Below are positions 44,623 through 53,799 of a stretch of 64,000 nucleotides of DNA, one piece after another. The position numbers and the translations under genes were made by a program. Position 1 is the stretch's first letter. Each line of letters starts with the position of its first letter. The notes under the pieces were generated by a model that was not told where the DNA came from, ran no database searches, and was given only the letters and a program-made list of their open reading frames with translations. This DNA is from Eustoma russellianum (lineage: Eukaryota; Streptophyta; Magnoliopsida; Gentianales; Gentianaceae): NCBI GenBank assembly GCA_036186865.1, contig AP025069.1, positions 16,761,835-16,825,834 of the forward strand. Reading direction: 5' to 3'.

Positions 44623-45851
44623 GGTACATGTATGTATACATGTGTATACGCATATGTATGGGCGTGGGCATGTAATATACAGGAGTGGTATATATTTTGA
44701 TACTGGCAATTTGTAATTTGATACTTAGTGTATTTGTAATTTGATATTTGAAATAATTATGATTGGAATTGTATTTGGAAATTAGTTGATATTTTAAAAC
44801 GCTCGGAAAATCAAATATTTTGAAAATTGTGCATCGCATACTATGAAATTAACCTTCCAGGGAAATATGTCGGTAAGCCAAATTGATCACAAACAAACGG
44901 AGCATCCAGACATATTTGACTATTTTGATAGAGCGCCTGTGTATATTTGACCACCAATCGGAGCGCCCAGACATATTTGACTATTTCGATTGAGCATCTG
45001 GGCATATTTGACCATTGCGGTGATCAATTCGTAAGACTTGCAGTATAAGTCACTTGTAAGAGGCCATCACATTGAAATCATATTAGGAATCAAATACTGA
45101 AAATCGCATTGTATCATATCATATCAAAAATTTTATCGTATCGTATCGGAAATTAGAAATTTGGAAATTTGAAATTGAAAATTGATTTTGACTTGCATCG
45201 CATCGATTTGAAAATTGCATCATCAGATTTTGATTGTGACTAACAATTGATTGACCTCTGAGTGGATATTGGATTTTCGTTGACATCGTTGAAATATTGA
45301 TTGTTTGGTTATAAGGATAATATAGCAATTTATTTGCGAATGCGAAACTCGATATCTTCTATATTGTTTAATTATTTATTTGCACTTGTTTCTCTGTGTA
45401 TGATCACATAGTGGGTATAGGAAGATTACTTGTTGAGCGATGTTTTGTCACTCATACTATACCTTATTATGGTTTTGCAGATAATCAGGCCTATGATATG
45501 AGGTTCGTAGAGGACGAGTCCGAATGAGAATATTGATGAGTGAGGACTTGCTGGGTTAATTATTTATGGGATTTATTTTGAGACTTGTACTTAATGGTTT
45601 TTAGATGGATATTTCGAGGCATTAGAGATATTTATAAATTTGTGATTTATTAATTGAATTTCGGATTTCGACTATACTTTATATATATTGATTTATGATT
45701 ATTAAGGATTTTTATTTTATGAGTTCTGCTGACATCATCTTACGTCATTGTGATGACATGTATTTGATTGGTATCGAAGCCTTCTATTTTTCTTAGCAGA
45801 ATATGGCGTGTGAATCATTTTGAGCACTATGGCTCAAGACGGGTCGCTGCA
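44623..45851 (+). repeat. Tekay-2 5' LTR, 3' part
   Basis: Ends GACGGGTCGCTGCA, like the Tekay-1 LTR end GGGTCGCTACA. It starts abruptly at the Copia-4 LTR. It contains a 31-base tandem repeat; otherwise AT-rich with no gene. Confidence 0.78.
44899..45020 (+). repeat. 31-base tandem repeat in Tekay-2 LTR
   Basis: Four units with starts near 44901, 44932, 44962 and 44993, pattern AGC(A/G)(T/C)C..G.CATATTTGAC. It is a different repeat from the one in the Tekay-1 LTR. Confidence 0.8.
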
Positions 45852-45853
45852 GG

Positions 45854-45865
45854 TGGTATTAGAAC
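45854..45865 (+). other. Tekay-2 primer-binding site, mutated
   Basis: TGGTATTAGAAC, two bases after the LTR end; consensus TGGTATCAGAGC with a C-to-T and a G-to-A change. Confidence 0.7.
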
Positions 45866-46196
45866 CATGGGTCTGGATTCCCAGTGAAAGCTTAGATTTA
45901 AGCTATGATCTAAGATGTAAGCACCGATTTTGATAAGTAGTGATCAAGAACATAAGTAACGATCTTAGCCATAAGAGATGATGATATACTAAGGATGATT
46001 TTATAAATAAGTAATGATCTTAGACTTGAGGGATGATCGTTTGAGGGATACGAATACCTAGGACATACTAGGCGACTTTGATTGCTTGTCTTATTTAAGT
46101 TTGGATTACGCCTTTTATATGTTTCCTTAGACCTGATCACCCCCTAATTTTTTAAGTTATGTAATTAAATTATGTACGTTGCAATGTTACAGCAAA

Positions 46197-47165
46197 ATGC
46201 CTCCGAGAAGAGACACTAACGGTAATGGGAACGGAAGCCAGAGTCAGGATCAGAATGCTCTGTCATAGGCCTTGGTTGATGCATTCATTCAGATTGGTCA
46301 GGCAGTTAGTCAGGGTGCTCCACCACAGTAGCAGTAACAGACCTACTATTATTATGGTGAAATTAAATGGGTCCATGTTCGTAGCTTTGACGAAGGTGTC
46401 AACCTGGATGACGCAGACAAATGGTTGAGCGATGTGGAGAATAACTTCCTGCTTCTACAGGTGCCGGACGAGATGAAGAGTGATGGTGATCCGGCCATTT
46501 TTGATCGGTGAGACTGATAAGTGGTGGACCACTGTGATGATAGGTCTTCCATAACCAATTAGTTCGGCGCATTGCAAAGAGTAGTTTAGAAAGTTCTATA
46601 TTCCGCCCTCTGTGACGTTGCAGAAGATTAGGGCCTTTGAGTCGCTGAGACAGGGGCCAAGTATGTCTGTGGCGGAGTATGCCAACCAGTTTAATGACCT
46701 GGGGAAGTTTGTATCGTCTATCATGGACGACATGTGCCTCAAAATGGTCAAGCTCGAGAGGAGCCTAAACACTCGCATTCGCACCGGAGTGGTGAATGCA
46801 AATGCTAGAGATTTTGAGGAGCTGCTTGATGCGTGTTACCATGTCGAGAGCGACATACAGCAGCACGATGAGATGAACAGAGGCAAGCAACCCAATTAGG
46901 TGACTAGTGGTAGACTCAGAAGATAGGTCAAGGTTTCGAGGATGGGACAGACAGGTCAGCTACAACCTCAGTAGCAGCAGCAGCCTAGGGTAAGCCGGCG
47001 GTGATTCCTACTTGCCCTACATGCAACTGATAGCACAGTGGTGAATGTTGGAAGAGGTCGGGGGCATGTTTTAATTGTGGAAAGGTGGGCCATCTGAACA
47101 GAGATTGCCAGAACCAAGGAGATTGCTTCACAGAGATGCCCCATAGCAGACACATAAAGGCTTCC
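46197..47165 (+). pseudogene. Tekay-2 Gag, broken
   Basis: The ATG at 46197 (MPPRRDTNG) is followed by Gln-rich sequence in which several Gln codons are TAG (46266, 46329 and others). The capsid domain is split by a frameshift between about 46490 and 46612; the second part reads ESLRQGPSMSVAEYANQF, DFEELLDACYHVESDIQ, typical of Retrotrans_gag (PF03732). The CCHC knuckle CFNCGKVGHLNRDC is at 47067-47108, also in a shifted context. The decay is dominated by C-to-T changes on the coding strand. No function expected. Confidence 0.85.
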
Positions 47166-48126
47166 ACAGCACAATGCTCGAGTGCACGTGATGACAGACA
47201 CTGAGGTTCAGGGGTCGAACGAAGTGGTCATGGGTACTTTTTAGTTCTATGTTTTTGATTGATAATATGTGTATTTGTGTAACTCTGTATTTGGACCCCT
47301 AAACTTGATAGATGCCATACTAGTAAACAAAGTCCCGGCAAATGTATTATTTGAGAGTGGCACTAGTCACTCGTTTGTTGCCAAGAGCTTTGCCAAGAAC
47401 CTTCAAAGCCGTCCTGAATGGCTAAACACTCATTATCATGTCTTAGCATCAAGATATCAGGTGATTATTTCCGATCATTTGTGCAAGGACTGCAAATTAG
47501 AGATGGAGGACCGTACTTCGATGTGGCGTTAATACCAATCTAGGTGAACGACTTCGGCATGGTACTAGGAATGGATTGGTTGGCCAGATATCATGCGCAC
47601 ATCGACTGCTGTCAAAAGCAAGTGGTGTTTAAAGACCCCGCTAAGGAGGAGTTTACCTTTCAGGGGAATACTAAGCTGAAGAAGTTGCCCGGAATATCTT
47701 TCTGACAACAACACAGGCTCACAAGGCACTGAGAAAAGGGCATGGAGGATTTCAAGTGTATGCAACGAATGCCAAACCAGAAGCACCTTATATTGACGAT
47801 ATCCTAGTGGTAAAGGAATTTAAGGACGTATTCCTTGATGAGCTTCCAAGATTGCCACCCAGCAGAAAAGTAGATTTCGAGATTAATCTGGTACCGGGAG
47901 CAGAGACAATATATAAAGAACCTTACAGAATGGCACTAGCAGAGCTGAAAGAATTGAAAGAGAGTTGGAGGAGCTATTAGGCCAGAAACTTATACGACCT
48001 GGTTTTTTGCCTTGGAGAACTCCGATCATGTTCGTGAAAAAGAAAGACGGTGGCATGATGTTGTGTCAACTATCGTCAGTTGAATAAGATCAACCAAGGA
48101 TCGACGACTTGTTCGATCAGCTGAAG

Positions 48127-48202
48127 GTATCAAACTGTTTATTAATTCAGCAAGTCATGCATAACGAAATTATAAATATGAAATATACTCATCTATGTGC
48201 AG
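48127..48202 (+). other. Intron-like segment in Tekay-2 RT (GT-AG, 76 bases)
   Basis: It starts AAG|GTATCA after codons reading DDLFDQLK and ends TATGTGCAG|GGT before GAKVF. In gypsy RTs these two blocks are adjacent. The flanks are in the same frame (phase 0); the segment is AT-rich and contains stops. Confidence 0.75.
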
Positions 48203-48881
48203 GGTGCAAAAGTTTTCACAAAGATTGACCTCATGTCAGGTTATCATCAGCTGATGATCAAGGCAGAAGATATTGCAAAGATAGCATTAAGCACGGGATA
48301 CAATCACTATAAAATTCCTGGTAATGCCTTTTGGATTGACGAATGCCCTAGAAGCATTCGTAGATTTGATGAACATCGTATTTAGAGAGAAATTGGATAA
48401 TTTCATTGTGGTGTTCATCGACGACATCCTGGTATATTCACCGGATGAGGATACTCATGACGAAAACTTAAGAGAAGTATTAGAGATGCTCACGAATAAG
48501 AAGCTATAAGCCAAATTCAACAAATATGAGTTTTGGCTAAAAGTGTGACATTCCTGAGTCACGTGATTTCAGAGGAAGGTATTTCAGTGGACCCAAAGTA
48601 GATTGACACGATCATCGAATGGCCGAGACCTGCCAATGTTACTGAGGTAAGAAGCTTTCTAGGTCTTGCATGATATTACAAAAAGTTTGTTGAGGGATTC
48701 TTGAGGATTGCGGTTCCACTGAGTAAGTTGACTCTGAAGAAGATGAAGTCTGAGTGGATCTCCGAGTGCGAGCAGAGATTCACATAATTTAAGAAGACGT
48801 TGACAACTGCTCCAGTTCTGGCACAACCCTCTAGCACTGAAGAATTGATGATATTCATTGATGCCTCTAAGAATGGCCTAG

Positions 48882-48950
48882 ATATGTGTATGTCAATTTC
48901 ATTCTAATGATTATGCATATATAAATTGTGGCCTAACACTTTTATTGTAG
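48882..48950 (+). other. Intron-like segment in Tekay-2 RNase H (69 bases, donor mutated)
   Basis: Flanked by SKNGL and GCILMQD, which are contiguous in gypsy RNase H (family pattern KNGLGCVLMQ). The left edge reads CTAG|ATATGTGTATG, consistent with a GTATGT donor changed by one G-to-A; the right edge is CCTAACACTTTTATTGTAG|GA, with a branch-like CTAAC and a normal acceptor. Confidence 0.6.
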
Positions 48951-49308
48951 GATGCATACTGATGCAAGACGAAAGACTTACGCATCAAGGAAACTAAAGT
49001 TGTATGAGCAAAACTATCTGACTCATGACTTAGAGCTTGCCGGAGTAGTGTTTACACTGAAGATATGATGACATTACTTTTATGGAGAAAAGTGTGAAAT
49101 CTACACCAACTATAAAAGCATCAAGTACTTATTCATGCATAAGGAGCTCAATATGAGGTAGAGAAGATGGTTAGAGCTGATCAAGGACTACAATCTGACC
49201 ATCAACTATCATCTAGGAAAGGCAAACAGAGTGGTAGATGCACTGAGTAGAAATTCGAGCCTCTCGAGATAGACTTCACTAGAGAGGGAGATCAAGGAGT
49301 TTGATTTG

Positions 49309-49538
49309 GACATCGTCGATTCCACGACGAACGTCTTGGCTGCACTAGTTATCATGCCGACTCTAGTTGGTCGAATTAAAGAGGCACAAAAGGTGGATGG
49401 AACCCTACGAGGGATACGAGACTGACATCGTTGATTATATGACGAATGTCTTGGCTGCATTGGTTAGCTCTCCAACTTTAGTGGATCGAATTAAAGAGGT
49501 GCATAAGGTGGATGGAACTCTACGAGGGATACAAGACC
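49309..49538 (+). repeat. 115-base tandem duplication in Tekay-2 pol
   Basis: GACATCGTCGATTCCACGAC at 49309 recurs as GACATCGTTGATTATATGAC at 49424. Both copies run to CTACGAGGGATAC.AGAC with about 15-20% difference, so the duplication is old. It lies between RNase H and the integrase zinc region. Confidence 0.85.
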
Positions 49539-50922
49539 GGCTCTGAACTAAGTAAGTAGCAGGGTTCCAAGTGCTGGATGATGAGAGCGTCTGGTGTTGA
49601 GGTAGCCTGTGTGTGCCTGATGATGAAGCCCTCAAAAGGAAATATTGAAGGAAGCACACAACTCGAGAATGTCAATACATCCCAGTGTCAATAAGATGTA
49701 TAATGATTTGAAGAAGAGTTATTGGTTGAGTGGTATGAAGCGCGAGATCGCTGAATTTATTGCCATGTGTTTAGTATGTCAACAAGTAAAGACAAAACAT
49801 CATACCACTAGAGATACTTGAACGGAAATGGGAGAACATTATGATAGATTTTGTAGCAGGACTCCATAAGACGAGAAATGACAACGACATTATCTGGGTA
49901 ATTGTGGATCGACCGACCAAGTCTACACACTTCCTACCAGTGTCGAGTGAAGCTACGATGAAGAAGTTAGTGACATTGTACGTAACATCGTGAGCTTATA
50001 TGAAGTACCAGTCTGCATTGTGTCGGACTGAGATCCAAGATTAACATCCCGTTTCTGGACCGCATATCAAAGAGTCATGGGGATTGAATTGAGAATGAAC
50101 ACAGTGTTCCATCCCCAGACAGATGGACAGTCAGAGAGAACTATTTAGACTCTTGACGATATTATGAGGGCTTGCGCGCTGGACTTCAAGGCAAATTTGG
50201 ACAATATGGTGAAGCTTATTGAGTTCTCTTACAATAACGATCACCATTTCTGATTGGCATGGCGTCATTTGAAGCTCTATGTGGAAGAAAGTGTAGATCC
50301 CCTCTATATTGGGATGAAGTTAGGGAAAGGACCATCACTGAACCCGAGCTAGTTGAGCAGATGTTGAAGAAGGTAAAGATCATTCGAGAAAGGCTCAAGG
50401 TAGCTCAGGATCACAGTAAGAGTTAGGCGGATTCTAATAGACGACTGTTGGAATTCGGAGTGAGCAAGAAATTTTATCAGAAGGTTTTTCCTACGAAAGC
50501 CGTGATGCAATTCGAAGAAAAGGGCAAGCTAAGCCCAAGATATAGTGGACCCTATGAAGTCCTTGAGTGGATTGGGACATTGACATATTGATTAGCACTA
50601 CCTCTGGGGTTATCGCAAGAGGACAATATCTTTCATGTGTCACAGCTGAGACGATATGTTCCTAACCTGAGTTATGTATTGGAAGCACGACCACTGAAGG
50701 TGTGAAGCTATGTGACATATGAGGAGTTGCAAACACGCATCGCAGACTGAATGGATCAAGTTTTGTGGAGACGAGTGATTCCATACGTCAAAGTTCAGTA
50801 GACCAATCATACAGAGTGAGAAGCGACTTGGGAGCTCGAAGAAGAAGCACGAAAGAAATACCCGCATTTATTCAACTAAGGTATGTAAGTTTCGAGGACG
50901 AAACTTTTTGTGAGGGGGAGTA

Positions 50923-51427
50923 TGTTATAGTCGTGCATTATAAAATAAAGAATAAATAATAACTATCCATTAACTCCTATAACCCCCCACCTCCCCTAAC
51001 TCCGATAACCCCCATAAGTCCCCCAAATAAACAGAGAGGAAGAACCAAGAGCAAGAAGGAAGAAGGGGAGGGAAGGAAAGAAAGAAAGAAGGAGAAGAAA
51101 AAAGGGGGGAATTTCATTCAACAAACCCTAGCTATTCGTCGGTATAGTATATACGGAGCAAAGGTAAGTACCCTCCACGTACTCGTTATGATTTTACAAA
51201 CCATATATGTATATTTTTGTATAAAATCGAGGATCATGCATATGTATGTTTGATTGCATAAATGGATGTGTATATGTGTATGCATGGTCGTGTAAATGCA
51301 TATGTGCATGTAGATGGAATATTTGTACTTCAAATGGCTAAAGGCCGAAAATCTTTTTTTTTGGGGGGGGGTGGGGGAGATAAATAATTTATGTAAATTG
51401 CAATGTATATGATATATAGTACGATGA
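50923..51427 (+). repeat. Tekay-2 3' LTR, first ~505 bases
   Basis: Begins TGTTATAGTCGTGCATT after the purine tract TGAGGGGGAGTA. It includes a ~80-base purine-only-like stretch (about 51031-51111) and a T-run joined to a G-run (about 51352-51372). It is cut by the LINE E 3' end. Confidence 0.8.
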
Positions 51428-51828
51428 AGAACGGACGATACCGTCCTGGCATTTTATTAATATATGATCCCTCGCTTGTGGCGAAGGAATACCGTGGTTA
51501 TATTAATGCTCCTAGCTATGGAGGGAGATTCTCCCAAAATAAACAGAAAAGATAAAGGAACGTGCATAAAATCCTTAAAATACTAGATAGCAATAAACTA
51601 TAGATGGAAAAATTTGCAGAAAAAACAATCTAGTCCAATGTGAAGAGAGGTGTTGCGGGGCCTCGAGGAGGAGAGCAAATATAAACACGGACAAGTCTTC
51701 AAAGCAGGAAGCCAGTGCCGCTGATAGATGATGTACCTCAGAAAACCAAACATGTAAATTTTTACGTATGTGAAATGCTGAATAAATCCGAAAACAAGGT
51801 GTATGGAAAAAGCCAATTGAATACCCAG

Positions 51829-51859
51829 GTTGCCCGTAACCAAGATAGGTATGGGCAAC
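51829..51859 (-). other. LINE E 3' UTR hairpin
   Basis: Minus strand: GTTGCCCATACC, 6-base loop, then GGTTACGGGCAAC, followed by CTGGGTATTC. The outer seven pairs are perfect. A degraded second copy (ATTGCCTGCATC then GGGTATG) is near 52053-52010. Confidence 0.75.
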
Positions 51860-52159
51860 AGTAATTGTAATCCATTCCAGCGGGTGTCGGCTACAGTGCA
51901 ATCATCTATGGACCCAGTTGGGTGTATTATGAACCTTGGCAAGGAAGAGATATATGACATCAGGCAGGTGACAAACTGTGAAACACATAGAAAATAAGCA
52001 TAATGCGAAACATACCCGGCTTTGATGCAGGCAATAAAGTATATGATTGCTGCATCCATATGACCGTTATGAACGAATGTATGCTGTATGAATATTTGTC
52101 TGCAAGCTACTACGTGCCAACGGGGGAAGATCTGAGAGACTGTTAAATATGCACTTTTG

Positions 52160-53077
52160 TCACCACATGAGTCTATGCTGTGCTAGAAAATGTGCTACCG
52201 AATTACCCTCTCGGGATACATATGATAGTGTGGCTCGCATGAGGCACAAAAATAGTTTCAGACGTTCGTAATCCATGCTCAATCGTGTTGAAAGTGTGAC
52301 CGAGTCATTAATCAAAGTTAATAAAGACAGACAGTATATCAAATATGTAGAGCATAGTAAACTGTCGCAAAGAAAATAAGTGAGAATAGCAGAGCTTGCA
52401 ACTCTGCATGCATTGGCGGCAATACCGGCAGAGGAAAACAAATGGCCTGGATCAGATGGCCTTCAGCATCACGCAGGACCGCCCCTCCAGCCGCCCCTCG
52501 ATGGCCTACAACAACATCTATTTTAAGATTTAGCTTGCCCGTGGGTGGTAATCTCCATCGAATAACTCGTATCCATCTGGAATGTAAAGGAGGTGTATAA
52601 TGTGCATCTAGTAAAGGCTGAGGCGAAGCAGCAAACTTAAGTCCATAGATAGATGAACACTATGAAAAAACTCCAACTCGAATACGCTCTCGAATGTGAG
52701 ATAACAAAAAACCATCTCCCTCAAATTGAATAGCTGCATATTCTTTCCAGATGGCCCAAGATGCGAGCAATGGAACCACCGCGGAGAGCTGGTCGGTCAT
52801 AGTGGTGGTGTGTGCTTGGCGCCACCACCAGCATAAATACTGTCTGAAAGCCAACTCAGTGAGAGGGGGCCACGGAATACTAAAGATAGGTGAAGCCACA
52901 TTGACCGGATCACTGGACAGACATAGAAAATATGATTCTGCACTGCTGACTCGCAGCGGCAAAAAACACAGCATGTAGGAAAAGACACCAACCAGACACA
53001 AGTATTATCCAGCATAGGAAGGCTATTGTACCATAATCTCCATAAAAACACTTGACCCTCAGAAGGAGTATCTTTCC
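52160..53077 (-). pseudogene. LINE E ORF2 C-terminus (zinc region and RNase H), broken
   Basis: Minus strand. WWKDTPSEGQVFLWRLWY and CVFCRCESAVQNHIFYVCPV (about 53077-52900) match the zf-RVT region after the RT of LINE B (IWWRGIPSTISIFLWRLL, CPFCRNESATVNHIF). An RNase H remnant (about 52560-52180) keeps GKLNLKID, GGAVLRDAEGHL and a HAELQAL Glu region before stops, then YVSREGNSVAHFLAQH. The RT catalytic core and endonuclease are missing. Stops and frameshifts show it is inactive. Confidence 0.8.
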
Positions 53078-53118
53078 ACCAGATATATATATATATATAC
53101 ACATACACACACACACAC

Positions 53119-53168
<50 letters not shown>
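53078..53168 (+). repeat. (TA)n / (CA)n microsatellite between LINE E and LINE F
   Basis: A TA run, an ACACACAC stretch, then about 25 further AT units. Confidence 0.95.
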
Positions 53169-53174
<6 letters not shown>

Positions 53175-53799
53175 TGAACAAACATTTTTATTTTATTCAT
53201 AGATAAACCTCACTTATGCCGGAGGAAAACCATAGTACAAAAGTTGAAGTCCAAATAAGAGTAATAGGGATACAAGTTGTCGGTGATTTGTAGTCTCCAG
53301 TCGTATATGATATGCCGCATTAAAACCTTGCCAGGTAAAATCACCCTTGTGGATAAAACCCTGGCAAAGGAAAAAGCATACATATTTATACGATTGGAGT
53401 TGGGATTGGATGCACTGTACATATGAAGAACGCACAAAAAATGAAAAAATAGCAGTCGCCGTGCTTTTGTCGCTGAAGAATCTGCAATCACCAAGTGGAT
53501 ATAGTGCGCTGGTAGTGTCTCATCCAGCGTCCTCATGGACATCGCAACGAAATGCCCAGGCCATGCATAAAGACATAAAACGACAATGTTATAGCCAATA
53601 ATCAAGCATAGGACAAGAAGTAAGATCAATAGGCAACAAAACATACCGAGCCTGCCTGAACCCCGTAGGATACAGGCAGGAAAAGCTAATAAGCGCCAAT
53701 CCATAAGGAAGACCTGGATATATCAAGGAACACACAAATTGACTGAAGAGAGATCCAATGATATAGAACTACGAACTAATGGCGGAAGAGAGTGAGAAC
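53169..53799 (-). mobile_element. LINE F, 3' UTR fragment
   Basis: Minus strand: only 3' UTR sequence is present, with the hairpin GCCAGG (53365-53360) / CCTGGC (53335-53330) and a second stem CCTGCCTG (53680-53673) / CAGGCAGG (53658-53651) followed by CTCGGTATG. The end is CCGGCATAAGTGAGG and AATAAA, as in B and D. The 5' side is cut by the Copia-2 LTR at 53800, so more of LINE F may lie beyond Copia-2. Confidence 0.75.

Larger units (their letters stand above)
47190..50880 (+). pseudogene. Tekay-2 Pol (PR-RT-RNase H-IN-chromodomain), heavily broken
   Basis: Protease VLFESGTSHSFVAKSF: the catalytic Asp of LFDSG is Glu (47353-47355). RT: EFKDVFLDELPRLPPSRKV, KIDLMSGYHQL, MPFGLTNA and FIDD at 48414-48425. 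RNase H: FIDASKNGL, YASRKLKLYEQNYLTHDLELAGVVF. Integrase: HPSVNKMYNDLKKSYWLSGMK and CLVCQQVK zinc region, then IVSD.DPRLTSRFW, HPQTDGQSERT, VEFSYNN. The tail LSPRYSGPYEVLE, QEDNIFHVSQLRRYVP and TWELEEEARKKYPHLF resembles the end of Tekay-type chromodomains. There are more than fifteen stops or frameshifts, several of which look like CAG-to-TAG, CGA-to-TGA or TGG-to-TGA. Two intron-like segments and a 115-base tandem duplication interrupt it. Confidence 0.87.
44623..51427 (+). mobile_element. Tekay-2, Ty3/gypsy chromovirus, decayed
   Basis: LTR end, mutated primer site, gag with CCHC knuckle, protease, RT, RNase H, integrase, chromodomain-like tail, GTTTCGAGGACGAAAC, purine tract (50911-50922) and the first 505 bases of the 3' LTR. 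The order RT before integrase fits gypsy; the chromodomain-like end and the GAGGACGAAAC block fit Tekay/Del. Its 5' LTR was cut by Copia-4 and its 3' LTR by LINE E. It appears to be the outermost and oldest element of the nest. Confidence 0.85.
51428..53077 (-). mobile_element. LINE E, 5'-truncated L1-type element
   Basis: Minus strand: starts in the ORF2 zinc region, continues through RNase H and a 3' UTR, and ends with ATTAATAAAATGCCAG and the hairpin GACGG-N6-CCGTT (51445-51430). The 3' end type matches LINEs A and C. It is inserted in the Tekay-2 3' LTR at a TATATGATATATA site; its 5' end touches the (TA)n tract at 53078. Confidence 0.85.

Noticed and set aside
44623..45330. Possible independent gene on the minus strand (44582-44839, 45119-45328)
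   Set aside because: AT-rich LTR sequence upstream of a clear LTR end and primer site; no coding signature.
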